Assembly: GCF_008329945.1 (NCBI RefSeq)
Contig: NZ_CP035807.1
Location: 3,596,001-3,660,000 of the forward strand
Source: Thiospirochaeta perfilievii
Lineage (GTDB): Bacteria > Spirochaetota > Spirochaetia > DSM-2461
DNA: 64,000 nt
Direction of reading: 5' to 3'
Shown: piece by piece, positions 44,744 to 54,351 of the stretch
How the letters are laid out: the number at the start of each line of letters is the position of its first letter
Position numbering within the stretch: position 1 is the stretch's first letter
Program-made: the position numbers and the translations under genes
The notes under the pieces: model-generated
What the model was told of the DNA's origin: nothing
Database searches by the model: none
The model's input: the letters and a program-made list of their open reading frames with translations, nothing else

Positions 44744-44772
44744 AATATAAGATGAATATTAAATAATGTCAA
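44744..44772 (-). promoter_or_regulatory. Promoter of the rimP-nusA-infB operon
   Basis: TTGACA (44772-44767) and TATATT (44749-44744) are 17 bases apart, near consensus. The -35 overlaps the comF stop codon. Transcription would begin near 44737, some 20 bases before the leader hairpin. Confidence 0.7.
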
Positions 44773-45413
44773 TCTCGATAAAGAGTTATGGAATAAATAG
44801 TCATATTTGAATTTTTAAATAGTTTTGAACATGCATTAATCGTAGCACCTGTAGTAAATACATCATCTAAAAGTATTATAGGCCTATTAGAATCAATTTT
44901 TTTAACAACTTTAAAGCTATCATTAAGATTATTGAATCTCTCTACTCTATTTAGTTTTTTCTGAGTTTTGCTAAATCGTTTTCTTAGTAGGTGTTCAACC
45001 CTTAACCCTCTATATCTTAAAATTTTAAGAATAGGATCTAATTGATAACCATTTTTAATCTTTCTCTTTATTAATGATGTTGGAACAGGACAAATAATTG
45101 GGTCCTCAAAGTTACCCTTTATATAATCAATTATTAACTCTGCATAATAGTATGAGAAAATTATCTGTTTTTTAAATTTATAGAGCTTAAGTATCTCTTT
45201 AGCAACTGAACTGTATAGAAAAAAGGAGTAGTTATTTTTATATTGTATATCTTCTGTAATACACATACTACATTGATCAACAAATAACGACGTAGGGATT
45301 CCACACTTTCTACATACCATGCCTTTTTTCAATGTAGTAGGTTTACAACTATCACATAGAGGATATTTATTATTAGTTTCTAAACCACAAACAAAACAGT
45401 AACTTTCAAACAT
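44769..45413 (-). CDS. comF: ComF family phosphoribosyltransferase-like protein
   Basis: A 214-residue ComF protein. An N-terminal zinc-ribbon has paired cysteines (CFVCGLE, CDSC, CRKCG, CSMC), and the type I PRPP-binding motif IILLDDVFTTGATINAC lies near residue 180. 'CPVPTSLIKRKIKNGYQLDPILK' is also typical. ComF proteins support DNA uptake during competence in some bacteria. It lies 28 bases after mutS on the same strand. Confidence 0.9.
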   Translation of the reverse strand: MFESYCFVCGLETNNKYPLCDSCKPTTLKKGMVCRKCGIPTSLFVDQCSMCITEDIQYKNNYSFFLYSSVAKEILKLYKFKKQIIFSYYYAELIIDYIKGNFEDPIICPVPTSLIKRKIKNGYQLDPILKILRYRGLRVEHLLRKRFSKTQKKLNRVERFNNLNDSFKVVKKIDSNRPIILLDDVFTTGATINACSKLFKNSNMTIYSITLYRD

Positions 45414-45441
45414 ACTATATCTATATATTTAAAATTACTGT

Positions 45442-48030
45442 CTATTCAGATAAAAGCTCTTTTTGCCATTTTGCAACATAATTAATTGCTTCTAATGGTG
45501 TAATTGAGTTAAAATCAATCCCTTTAATAGCATTTAATATATACTCCTCAGAAGAAAAAAGCTCTGTGGCATACAATTTCTTTTTATTACTTGATTTTGG
45601 AATTTCTGACAGCTCTTTTTTAGAGCTACTAGTTATAATATGCTCTAATAACTCATTGGCCCTTTCTATAACTTCATTTGGAACACCAGCTAACTTTGCA
45701 ACATGTATACCGTAGGAGTTATTAGAAGCCCCTTCAATAACTTTTCGCAGAAAAAGTATATCCTTCCCAGTCTCTTTTACTGCCATAGATAGGTTGAACA
45801 TATTATCTTCTTTTAACTCTGTTAGTTCATGATAATGGGTAGCAAACAGGGTTTTTGCTTTAATATTGCTTAATATATACTCACAAATAGCCCAAGCTAT
45901 TGATAACCCATCATTAGTGCTAGTACCCCTACCGACTTCGTCCATAATAACTAAGGACTCTTCTGTTGCTGTTCTTAATATATTTGCAGTCTCATTCATC
46001 TCAACTAAAAAAGTAGACTCACCCCTTGCTAAGTTGTCACTTGCTCCTACTCGGCAAAATATTCTATCCACAATACTGATTTTTGCACTATCTGCAGGAA
46101 CATAGGAGCCTGTTTGGGCCATTAAAACTATAAGGGCTACCTGTCTTAAGTAGGTAGATTTACCAGCCATATTAGGACCGGTAATAAGAGCAAAGTTTCT
46201 GTCTGTAGAGTTAAGTTTTATATCATTTGATATAAACTCTCCTTGGGGTAGATGAGCCTCTACTACAGGATGTCTCCCATTAACTATTTCAAGGGAACCA
46301 CTCTTATTAAGTTCTGGCTTTATATATCCATGTACCGTTGCAGAGTAAGAGAAGGATTGAAGTGTATCTAACTCTCCAATATTAACAGAAAGTGCCATAA
46401 GATTTGTAATCTTATCCTTAACCAAGTCTCTAATCTTTAAAAAGAGAGCTTTTTCTAACTCAACAACTTTTGAGTGAGAGTTATTAATTTCAACTTCTAA
46501 GTCATTTAATTTTTCAGTTGTAAATCTATCACCATTTACTAATGATTGTCGCCTAATAAATGATTCTGGAACTTGGGATATATTAGATTTTGAAACCTCA
46601 AAAAAGTATCCTAAAATCTTGTTATACTTGATTTTTAAGTTATTTATACCTGTTTTTCTCTTCTCTTCTTCTAAATACTCATCTAATATAGTCTTACTTT
46701 GACTCTTCATATTTCGGTATCTATCAACTTCACTGTTGTAACCATTTTTTATTAATTTGCCTTCGGTAATTAGTATGGATGGCTCATCATCAATGGAGTT
46801 CTCTAAAACTGTATATAAGCCTTCTAGAGAACACCTATCTTCAGTGTTTTTAAAGAGGGAGAAATCAGACCACTCTTCAAGAAGTAGATCTATCTCTAAA
46901 GACTCTTTTATCGAGTTTTTAATGGCTATTAGGTCCTTTCCGTGAGCCTTATCCATTGCAACCCTTGAAGTTAATCTCTCGATATCTAAAATATTGCTAA
47001 GTCTATCCCTTAAAGTAGATAACATTGTTTGGGATTGATATATAAACTCAACCTTTTTATGTCTTTTATCTATCTCGGTAATATCTTTTAATGGGTGGGT
47101 TAACCAACGCCTTAAGTTTCTACCACCCATAGGTGACTTTGTATAATCTAAAACATCTAATAGGGTGTAATTTTTACTACTATCCTGTAAATTTCTAATA
47201 ATTTCTAGGTTTTTCTGGGTTGATTCATCTAAGTTTAAGTAGTCTGAATCACTATAGAACTCTAAATTCCTTAAGTGGGGAAGATAAGATTTAGATTTTT
47301 CCGAAATATAATCTAGAATAACTCCAGGTGATAGTAGGGAGATATCACTCTCTTCAAACCCAAACCCCTTTAAAGAGTTAACTTGAAACTGCTGTTTTAA
47401 CCTCTCTATAGATGTATCTAATTGAAATAGCCACTCTGGATACCTATTTAGAAGAAAGGAACAATCTTTTAATATCTGACTTAATGTGTCATCTTCAAGA
47501 AGCGTCTCTTGTAATATTAGTTCTTTAGGAGATACTCTAGCAAGCTCTTTCCTTAACTTATCACTTCTCTCATCCCAAGAGAAACTTGTAGTTCTAAACT
47601 CTCCTGTAGATAAGTCACTGTATGAAAAAGAGAGTCCTTTTTTATCACCACCAAAGGCTGCAATGTAGTTATTACTCCTAGAATCTAAGAACTTTTCATC
47701 TACGATGGTCCCAGGTGTTATAATTTCAACTACTTCTCTTTTTGCAATGCCCTTTCCACCAACAGGCATTTCTACCTGCTCACAGATGGCTATTTTTTGT
47801 CCTTGAGCTAAAAGACGCCCAATATAGTTAGGTGCAGAGTGATATGGGATTCCACACATCTGAACACCTCCCCGTCTTGTAAGTGTTATATTTAACATTT
47901 TACTTACTTCAACAGCATCTTGGTTAAACATTTCATAGAAGTCGCCAAGTCTAAAAAAAAGGACAGATCCCTTGTTCTCAGACTTTAGGCGATTATACTG
48001 TTTCATCATTGGTGTATCATTGGAAGCCAT
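45442..48030 (-). CDS. mutS: DNA mismatch repair ATPase MutS
   Basis: An 862-residue MutS of normal length. The mismatch-reading Phe-x-Glu is Phe31-Tyr-Glu33 (GDFYEMF). The lever and clamp domains follow, then Walker A GPNMAGKSTYLRQ near residue 619, Walker B 'LVIMDEVGRGTST' and the dimer 'TLFATHYHEL'. It recognises mismatches and small loops and recruits MutL. It lies eight bases after yhbY. Confidence 0.96.
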   Translation of the reverse strand: MASNDTPMMKQYNRLKSENKGSVLFFRLGDFYEMFNQDAVEVSKMLNITLTRRGGVQMCGIPYHSAPNYIGRLLAQGQKIAICEQVEMPVGGKGIAKREVVEIITPGTIVDEKFLDSRSNNYIAAFGGDKKGLSFSYSDLSTGEFRTTSFSWDERSDKLRKELARVSPKELILQETLLEDDTLSQILKDCSFLLNRYPEWLFQLDTSIERLKQQFQVNSLKGFGFEESDISLLSPGVILDYISEKSKSYLPHLRNLEFYSDSDYLNLDESTQKNLEIIRNLQDSSKNYTLLDVLDYTKSPMGGRNLRRWLTHPLKDITEIDKRHKKVEFIYQSQTMLSTLRDRLSNILDIERLTSRVAMDKAHGKDLIAIKNSIKESLEIDLLLEEWSDFSLFKNTEDRCSLEGLYTVLENSIDDEPSILITEGKLIKNGYNSEVDRYRNMKSQSKTILDEYLEEEKRKTGINNLKIKYNKILGYFFEVSKSNISQVPESFIRRQSLVNGDRFTTEKLNDLEVEINNSHSKVVELEKALFLKIRDLVKDKITNLMALSVNIGELDTLQSFSYSATVHGYIKPELNKSGSLEIVNGRHPVVEAHLPQGEFISNDIKLNSTDRNFALITGPNMAGKSTYLRQVALIVLMAQTGSYVPADSAKISIVDRIFCRVGASDNLARGESTFLVEMNETANILRTATEESLVIMDEVGRGTSTNDGLSIAWAICEYILSNIKAKTLFATHYHELTELKEDNMFNLSMAVKETGKDILFLRKVIEGASNNSYGIHVAKLAGVPNEVIERANELLEHIITSSSKKELSEIPKSSNKKKLYATELFSSEEYILNAIKGIDFNSITPLEAINYVAKWQKELLSE

Positions 48031-48038
48031 ATTATTAC

Positions 48039-48344
48039 CTACTTTGGAAGATGAAGAACTCTATCTGCTTTATTCTCAAAAGGCTTATAATAAATTGCAA
48101 TATGACCAATAATTCTAACTAAAGAAGAGTCTGTAAATGATTCTAACTCTAGGGATATATCCCTCTTTAACTCTCTATTACTAGCAAATTTAACCTTAAC
48201 TATTTCGTTAAACTTAAATGCTTCATTTGTTGCTTTACCAACACTCTCTGTTAAGCCTTCTTTTCCAATATATACAACAGGCTTTATCCTATGTGAACAC
48301 TTTGTTAGGTAACTTCTTTGAGAGCTTGTTAAATTTGACATCAA
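48039..48344 (-). CDS. yhbY: YhbY-family CRM RNA-binding protein
   Basis: A 101-residue CRM-domain protein: 'LTSSQRSYLTKCSHRIKPVVYIGKEGLTESV' with the GKEG loop in the expected place, and 'VRIIGHIAIYYKP' at the end. YhbY binds precursors of the large ribosomal subunit. It heads the yhbY-mutS-comF run and diverges from rsmE with 77 bases between. Confidence 0.9.
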   Translation of the reverse strand: MMSNLTSSQRSYLTKCSHRIKPVVYIGKEGLTESVGKATNEAFKFNEIVKVKFASNRELKRDISLELESFTDSSLVRIIGHIAIYYKPFENKADRVLHLPK

Positions 48345-48421
48345 TTCTCCTATTTAATAATTATTAATTAAAAATACCCTAAATCCTATAAAAATAATAG
48401 TATCCAGTGTAAAATCAAGGA

Positions 48422-49138
48422 ATGAATTTAATACTTTTTAAAAAAGAAGAAGAGTTAGGTTTTCTTCCTAAAGATGATGCAAGATATAAACACATAATGG
48501 ATATTATAAAAGTTACAATAGGTGATAAACTTGATTTTGGTATAATTGGTGGAAAAAAAGGGAAAATTACAATTACTAGAATAGAAGATAGAGGTTTTTA
48601 CTTTGATTATAATTTAGATAATGATTCTCCTGCCCTCTATCCTGTCACCCTTATAATAGGAACTCCTAGACCCCCAGTTGCTAAAAGACTATTAAAAGAT
48701 CTATCAACAACTGGTGTAGAGAAGATAATAATGTGCGCAACAGATCTAGGGGAAAAGACATACCTATCTAGTAAGTTGTGGAAAGACCAGCAGTATGTAG
48801 AATATATTATCGAAGGAGGAATACAGGGTGAATCAACTCTTCTTCCTGAAATAGAGAGATACTATTCATTAAAAAAAGCTATTGAAAGCATACCATCAGA
48901 TGTGGATAGATTAGCAATGGATAATATATCTCCAGATCTTACTCTATCATCCTATATACCAAAAAGTAAAAACGTTGTTATATGTATTGGCGGAGAGAGG
49001 GGATTTTCTGACAGAGAGCGGAATATTCTAAGGGATAGTGGTTTTTCTATATTTAAAATTGGGGAGAGAGTATTAAGAACCGAAACAGCTTGTCACCACG
49101 TATTAGGTAGTATTTTAACAACTATGGGGTTAATTTAA
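48422..49138 (+). CDS. rsmE: 16S rRNA (uracil-1498-N3) methyltransferase
   Basis: A 238-residue SPOUT methyltransferase. The knot motifs are 'VVICIGGERGFSDRERNIL' and 'FKIGERVLRTETACHHVLGSIL', diagnostic of RsmE. The N-terminal PUA-like part starts 'LILFKKEEELGFLPKDDARYKHI'. It methylates U1498 of 16S rRNA. The 3' end overlaps the convergent endonuclease-family gene by 17 bases. Confidence 0.93.
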   Translation: MNLILFKKEEELGFLPKDDARYKHIMDIIKVTIGDKLDFGIIGGKKGKITITRIEDRGFYFDYNLDNDSPALYPVTLIIGTPRPPVAKRLLKDLSTTGVEKIIMCATDLGEKTYLSSKLWKDQQYVEYIIEGGIQGESTLLPEIERYYSLKKAIESIPSDVDRLAMDNISPDLTLSSYIPKSKNVVICIGGERGFSDRERNILRDSGFSIFKIGERVLRTETACHHVLGSILTTMGLI

Positions 49139-49895
49139 ACCTTACAAAAAGTGGATTATGATCACTATTAGTAGTTTTTAATGCCTTAGGGTTTTGATCT
49201 ATATCTAAACCCTTAAAATAGATATGATCTAGTGTGTTAAAAAATAGAAATTTCTTAATATTTTTACTATAACTATTATTAAAACGTACTTTTTCCAATC
49301 CAATACCTGTTATTATTTTATCTAGAATTTTACTTCTTTTTTTATTCCATGTATTAAAATCACCAGATAAAATAACAGGCCCATTATGGGATTTTATGTT
49401 ATACTCTAACTGCTGAACTTGGGATATAAATTTCCAAAAACCAACAAAATTAATAGCATGAATATTTATTACTAATAACTCCTGATCACATTGAGATATT
49501 CTATACTTTGTTGATAAAAATATTTTTGGAACCTTAATAAACGGTTCAAAGGCGTGGGATTTAGTTACTTCGGAAAAACTATGCTTACCGTGGCTTGCTG
49601 TTAAAACTCCAGAGTGGAGATTTTTAAATAGATCAATAAAATTAGGTGCAAAAATAAAACCGTAATGCTCTGAAAACAGAAGGGATTCTAAACCTTTTTT
49701 GAACTGACACTCCTGTAGTAGTATTATACTAGGATTGTACTTATCTAAAAGAGTTTTAAACTCATTCCTCCAGTTTGAAAAGTTATTTTTTTTTTGAATA
49801 TTCCAATTTAGTAGAGTTATCTCGTCTCTACTAATCTCTTCAACTGAGTAGGTGTGATTTTCAATTAAATAATTTGTCTCATTAAATCTTTTCAT
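49122..49895 (-). CDS. Endonuclease/exonuclease/phosphatase family protein
   Basis: A 257-residue EEP-fold protein. 'LLNWNIQKKNN' gives the conserved Asn, 'IILLQECQ' the catalytic Glu, 'VILSGDFNTWNKKR' the DxN pair and 'TNSDHNPLFV' the C-terminal SDH. All metal and phosphate ligands are present. The substrate may be DNA, RNA, a phospholipid or a phosphorylated small molecule. No signal peptide is seen. It lies after typA on the same strand and is convergent with rsmE. Confidence 0.87.
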   Translation of the reverse strand: MKRFNETNYLIENHTYSVEEISRDEITLLNWNIQKKNNFSNWRNEFKTLLDKYNPSIILLQECQFKKGLESLLFSEHYGFIFAPNFIDLFKNLHSGVLTASHGKHSFSEVTKSHAFEPFIKVPKIFLSTKYRISQCDQELLVINIHAINFVGFWKFISQVQQLEYNIKSHNGPVILSGDFNTWNKKRSKILDKIITGIGLEKVRFNNSYSKNIKKFLFFNTLDHIYFKGLDIDQNPKALKTTNSDHNPLFVRFKLTP

Positions 49896-49957
49896 AATTT
49901 ACTTCAATGTGTACCCAGAAAATATCTAGGTACACACTTATTATAGTATAAATTATA

Positions 49958-51784
49958 TTAATTTTCTCTCTTTTTTGCACCCTTTCGGCCTTGTGCAGAA
50001 AGAATCTTTTTTCTTAGTCTAATAGATTTTGGAGTAATTTCTACCATCTCATCTTCTAAGATAATGTTTATTGCTCTCTCTAAACTCATTGGACTAACAG
50101 GTGTTAATACAACAGCATCATCCTTCCCAGAGGCACGAACGTTTGATAACTGTTTAGCTTTACAAGGATTAACATTTAAATCATGCTCCTTATTTCTAAC
50201 ACCGATAATCATACCCTCATATATTGGAGCTCCAGCTTCAATATAAAGTGTTCCCCGTGGCTCTAAATGGAAAAGAGCATATGGCACAGCAGAACCTGGT
50301 CTATCGGCTACTAAAGATCCAGTTAATCTAGAAGGGATAGCACCTTTATACTCTTCAAATCCAGCTGATATTGAGTTCATTATACCCGAACCCTTAGTAT
50401 CAGTTAAAAACTCATCCCTATAACCTATTAGTGCTCTTGAAGGAACTAGGAAGTCAATTTTACATCTACCTCCGTGCTCAGTCATAAAGTTTGACATAAT
50501 ACCCTTTCTTTTGGATATTTTCTCAATTATTACACCGGAATGGATCTCTTCGCAGTCTATACTTAAATGCTCCATAGGTTCCATTAATTTACCATCTTTC
50601 TTATGACAGATAACCTCTGGTCTACCAACACAAAGCTCAAAACCTTCACGTCTCATCTCTTCGATAATAATAGCCATTTGAAGTTCTCCACGACCTTTTA
50701 CTATCCATCCATCACCATCTTCTGCAGGAACAACTTGAATAGCAACATTATTAAGAGTCTCTTTTTCAAGTCTGGCTTGTAGTTTACTTCCCTGTACAAT
50801 TTTACCCTCTTGTCCTACAAGAGGAGAAGTGTTAATTGTAAATCTCATGGATACAGTTGGCTCTTCAACCTCTAAACGTGGGAGTGGCTCTGGTGCATTT
50901 TCAGCACAGATAGTGTCCCCAATAGAAACATCAGATACGCCGGATAGAATAACAATATCACCTGGCTCTGCAGTTTCAACCTCTTCGTAACCTACACCCT
51001 TATGAACTTGAAGCTTTGAAACCTTAAGAGGTGTTCTATCTCCATTTTTATCAATACATACAAGTTTATCTTTAGCTGTAACAGATCCGTTATGAATTTT
51101 ACCTATGGCTAATCGACCTAAAAAGTCAGAGTAACTTAAATCACATACTAACATTTGGAATGGAGTATTTATATTGTGTGTAGGCCCTGGTATTTCATTA
51201 ATTATTGTATCAAATAAAACATCTAAATTACTTGCTTCATCATCTAAATCTTTTTTTGCAATACCATCTCTTCCAATTGCATAAATTAGAGGAAACTCTA
51301 ACTGCTCGTCTGTAGCATCTAAATCTATTAATAGATCATTAACTTCATCAAATACAACTAAAGGTCTTGCATCACCCCTATCGATTTTATTTATAACTAC
51401 AGTAAGATGTAAACCTAATTTTAGTGCTTTATCTAGAACAAAACGAGTTTGTGGAAGTGGTCCTTCAGATGCGTCGACTAATAAAATAACTCCATCAACC
51501 ATAGATAGAGCTCTCTCTACCTCACCACCAAAGTCAGCATGTCCTGGTGTATCTAAGATATTAATCTTAACACCCTTCCACTCTACTTCACAGTTTTTTG
51601 CTGATATTGTAATCCCCCGCTCTTTTTCAAGATCTTGGTTATCCATTAATCTATCTTGTACAGATGCACCCTCTCTAAAGAGTCCAGCCTGCTTAAACAT
51701 TGCATCTACTAAAGTTGTTTTACCATGGTCAACATGGGCAATTATTGCTATATTTCTTATTTTCTCGTTTTGTCTTATTGGCAC
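49958..51784 (-). CDS. typA: Ribosome-associated GTPase TypA/BipA
   Basis: A 608-residue translational GTPase of normal TypA length: G1 AHVDHGKTTL at residue 15, 'ERGITISAKN' switch, 'DTPGHADFGGEVERALSMVDG', 'NKIDR', EF-G-like domains III and V, and the TypA-specific C-terminal domain ('NVRASGKDDAVVLTPVSPMSLERAI'). It works in ribosome assembly and stress responses. It appears monocistronic. The 249 bases upstream (51785-52033) hold no other gene. Confidence 0.96.
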   Translation of the reverse strand: MPIRQNEKIRNIAIIAHVDHGKTTLVDAMFKQAGLFREGASVQDRLMDNQDLEKERGITISAKNCEVEWKGVKINILDTPGHADFGGEVERALSMVDGVILLVDASEGPLPQTRFVLDKALKLGLHLTVVINKIDRGDARPLVVFDEVNDLLIDLDATDEQLEFPLIYAIGRDGIAKKDLDDEASNLDVLFDTIINEIPGPTHNINTPFQMLVCDLSYSDFLGRLAIGKIHNGSVTAKDKLVCIDKNGDRTPLKVSKLQVHKGVGYEEVETAEPGDIVILSGVSDVSIGDTICAENAPEPLPRLEVEEPTVSMRFTINTSPLVGQEGKIVQGSKLQARLEKETLNNVAIQVVPAEDGDGWIVKGRGELQMAIIIEEMRREGFELCVGRPEVICHKKDGKLMEPMEHLSIDCEEIHSGVIIEKISKRKGIMSNFMTEHGGRCKIDFLVPSRALIGYRDEFLTDTKGSGIMNSISAGFEEYKGAIPSRLTGSLVADRPGSAVPYALFHLEPRGTLYIEAGAPIYEGMIIGVRNKEHDLNVNPCKAKQLSNVRASGKDDAVVLTPVSPMSLERAINIILEDEMVEITPKSIRLRKKILSAQGRKGAKKREN

Positions 51785-52033
51785 GATTTTATCCTTCTGT
51801 CAAATAGAATTTGATTTAACTACGGAAAGATACCCTTATTAGGAGTTAATTACAATAGTAAAAAAAGCAGATGGAGTATATTTTTGAGTATAAAAGGAAA
51901 GATTTGCTTCTAATACAAAAAGTTTTATATAATATTGAAAATTGATGGGAATCTAAGAGATATTATAATATAAATATAGGTAGGGGTGTAGTATAATATA
52001 AAAGCCTAAAGAAAAATCTAAACGGAGTATTTT

Positions 52034-53317
52034 ATGGATAGAAGTAGATTAAAAAGTCAATCAATATATAGTGTTTCAATTAGGAATCATTCAAAAAGTG
52101 GTGATATTCAAGGGTTAATAGATGACCTTCCAAGAATTAAAGATTTAGGTGTAAATATAATATGGATACTACCCCACTATCCTATAGGAAAGGAAAACAG
52201 AAGGGGGGATATAGGGTCACCCTACTCTGTATCAGACTATTTTTCTGTGAACCCAGAATTAGGTGGTTTAAATGATTTTAAAAATTTAATAGATAGATGT
52301 CATGAACATGGACTAAAAATTATAATTGATATTGTATTTAACCACGTATCCTGCGACTCAGTTGTTGTTCTAGAGCATCCTGAATGGATATTACAGAATG
52401 AAAAAAATCAAATGATTGGTAAAATTCCTGACTGGGATGATGTATACGACCTCGATTTTAGTAATAGTGAATTAAAAAATTACCTAATAGAAGTACTACA
52501 TTACTGGGCAGAGTTAAATATTGATGGATTTAGATGTGATGTAGCATCTGTTGTACCTTTAAGTTTTTGGTCTATGGCTAAGGATACACTCTCTAGTGAT
52601 CATAGGGATTTAATCTGGATAGCAGAGAGTGTGGACAAAGAGTTTATATCCTTCATTAGACATAACGGTTATGTATGTCACTCTGATTCAGAATTATATA
52701 ATGTTTTTGACATACTCTATGACTATGATATCCAATACAGCCTAGAGGGCTATATTCAAGGAGATATTCCATTTCAAAAATTTATTGATGAGCGTAGAAA
52801 CCAGGAGATAATATATCCAGTGGATTATCTAAAACTGAGATTTTTAGAGAACAATAACACTATACGTGCTGCAAAACTTATTAAAGATGACTATCTTTTA
52901 ATAAATTGGAAGGCTTTTTCTCTTTTTGAGAAGGGAGTTCCCCTTATCTATGCAGGAGAAGAGTATAAAATATCACAAAAAGTTAATATTCTAAGTAATG
53001 AAACAATAAACTGGACAGATATTGATGCAAGTTTTTACGATATGATTAAAAAGATTTTAAGTATAGACCATATGGATATTGTTAAAAACGGTATATATAC
53101 TATAAACGCCCTTGCAGATAACTGTGTTCACTTACGATATAGAGCAGAGGGAGAGACTCTCCATGGTATATTTAATTTTGGAAAAAAAGACAGGAATATT
53201 AAAGTTGAAGTATTAAAAGGAGATTATCTTAACATTGTAACTGGAGAGAATTTTTCTATAGATCATGAGAAATTGAATCTTAAAAAAGCTCCATATATTT
53301 TTAAATCTATACCTTAA
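52034..53317 (+). CDS. GH13 alpha-amylase-family protein lacking the third catalytic Asp
   Basis: A 427-residue cytoplasmic GH13 protein. Region I DIVFNHVS, the nucleophile Asp169 (GFRCDVAS) and the acid/base Glu198 (WIAES) are present. Region IV, normally NHD, reads LENNNTIR: His and Asp are replaced by Asn274 and Asn275. The third Asp stabilises the transition state and is nearly invariant, so activity may be reduced, altered or absent. The frame has no signal peptide, and a small C-terminal strand domain ends the protein. The upstream region is AT-rich; ACGGAG precedes the start. The substrate is unknown, and the maltose-type ABC operon nearby is a possible functional link. Confidence 0.85.
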   Translation: MDRSRLKSQSIYSVSIRNHSKSGDIQGLIDDLPRIKDLGVNIIWILPHYPIGKENRRGDIGSPYSVSDYFSVNPELGGLNDFKNLIDRCHEHGLKIIIDIVFNHVSCDSVVVLEHPEWILQNEKNQMIGKIPDWDDVYDLDFSNSELKNYLIEVLHYWAELNIDGFRCDVASVVPLSFWSMAKDTLSSDHRDLIWIAESVDKEFISFIRHNGYVCHSDSELYNVFDILYDYDIQYSLEGYIQGDIPFQKFIDERRNQEIIYPVDYLKLRFLENNNTIRAAKLIKDDYLLINWKAFSLFEKGVPLIYAGEEYKISQKVNILSNETINWTDIDASFYDMIKKILSIDHMDIVKNGIYTINALADNCVHLRYRAEGETLHGIFNFGKKDRNIKVEVLKGDYLNIVTGENFSIDHEKLNLKKAPYIFKSIP

Positions 53318-53341
53318 GGATTATTTTCATTATAATACTGT

Positions 53342-53689
53342 ATGAACATTTTTAAACAATTATGGATTTTAACACTTTTTTATATTTTAGGTGAGAGTTT
53401 AGTACGCTTTATTCCATCACCTTTACCAGGAAATGTAGTAGGTTTTTTGCTAATGTTTATGGCTCTTAAATTTAATTTAGTCCCAGAAGAGAAGATATCT
53501 ACTGTTTCAAACTTTTTTCTTAAAAACCTAGCTATTCTTTTTATACCTGGAGGAGTAGGTTTAATTACAGTAATTCACCTCTTTAATGGGAATATATTAA
53601 AAATAATTCTAATACTTTTAATATCTACTACCATAACCCTGCTATCTACCGCCTTTACTATCTTATTAATTGAAAGGATAAAAAAATGA
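53342..53689 (+). CDS. lrgA: CidA/LrgA family membrane protein
   Basis: A 115-residue protein with four membrane segments and the LrgA/CidA pattern 'PSPLPGNVVGFLLMFMAL' and 'FFLKNLAILFIPGGVGLI'. These holin-like proteins pair with LrgB/CidB and influence autolysis or export of small metabolites such as pyruvate. It is ATGA-coupled to the next gene. Whether it is the Lrg or the Cid type cannot be said from sequence alone. Confidence 0.88.
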   Translation: MNIFKQLWILTLFYILGESLVRFIPSPLPGNVVGFLLMFMALKFNLVPEEKISTVSNFFLKNLAILFIPGGVGLITVIHLFNGNILKIILILLISTTITLLSTAFTILLIERIKK

Positions 53690-54351
53690 ATTATATATTT
53701 TTAACCATAACCTTCTATATAGTTTTTACTAAACTTCAACAAAAAACTAAGATACCACTTCTTAACCCTGTACTACTCTCTGTAGCTTTTTTAATATTAT
53801 TCTTAAAAGTAACAGGGATAACCTATGAGGAGTACTTAACTGGAGGTAAGTTTATATCCATATTTTTAGGTCCAGCTACTGTCGCCTTAGCCCTACCACT
53901 CTATAACAATTGGGATATCCTAAAAAAAAGGGGTTTAGTCTTAATTATCGGTATTTTAGTAGGTTCCATAGTTGCAATTACATCGGTATGGTTTTTATCG
54001 AAACTCTTTGGGGTTAATAGTGAAATAACCCTAAGTCTACTACCTAAAAGCATAACAACTCCAATTGGTATGGAGGTTTCAAAGAAGATTGGAGGAATCC
54101 CCTCCCTAACAGTATCGGTTATTGTTTTAACTGGAATTTTAGGAAATATACTAGCTCCTATATTATTTAGACTTTTTAATATTAAAGACTCTGTTGCTAT
54201 AGGTGCAGCCCTTGGAACTTCCGCCCATGCAATAGGTACTTCAAAGGCTATAGAGTTAGGTGAAGTAGAAGGGGCTATTAGTGGCGTATCTATAGGAGTT
54301 GCAGGCCTAATTACATCACTAATAATCCCTTTATTACTACTAATATTTTAA
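53686..54351 (+). CDS. lrgB: LrgB/CidB family membrane protein
   Basis: A 221-residue multi-pass membrane protein with LrgB motifs 'NPVLLSVAFLIL', 'LGPATVALALPLYN', 'LLPKSITTPIGMEVSKKIGG' and 'GTSAHAIGTSKAIELGEVEGAISGVSIG'. It is the partner of the preceding LrgA. It is convergent with the sugar permease gene with no spacer (54351/54352). Confidence 0.93.
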   Translation: MNYIFLTITFYIVFTKLQQKTKIPLLNPVLLSVAFLILFLKVTGITYEEYLTGGKFISIFLGPATVALALPLYNNWDILKKRGLVLIIGILVGSIVAITSVWFLSKLFGVNSEITLSLLPKSITTPIGMEVSKKIGGIPSLTVSVIVLTGILGNILAPILFRLFNIKDSVAIGAALGTSAHAIGTSKAIELGEVEGAISGVSIGVAGLITSLIIPLLLLIF

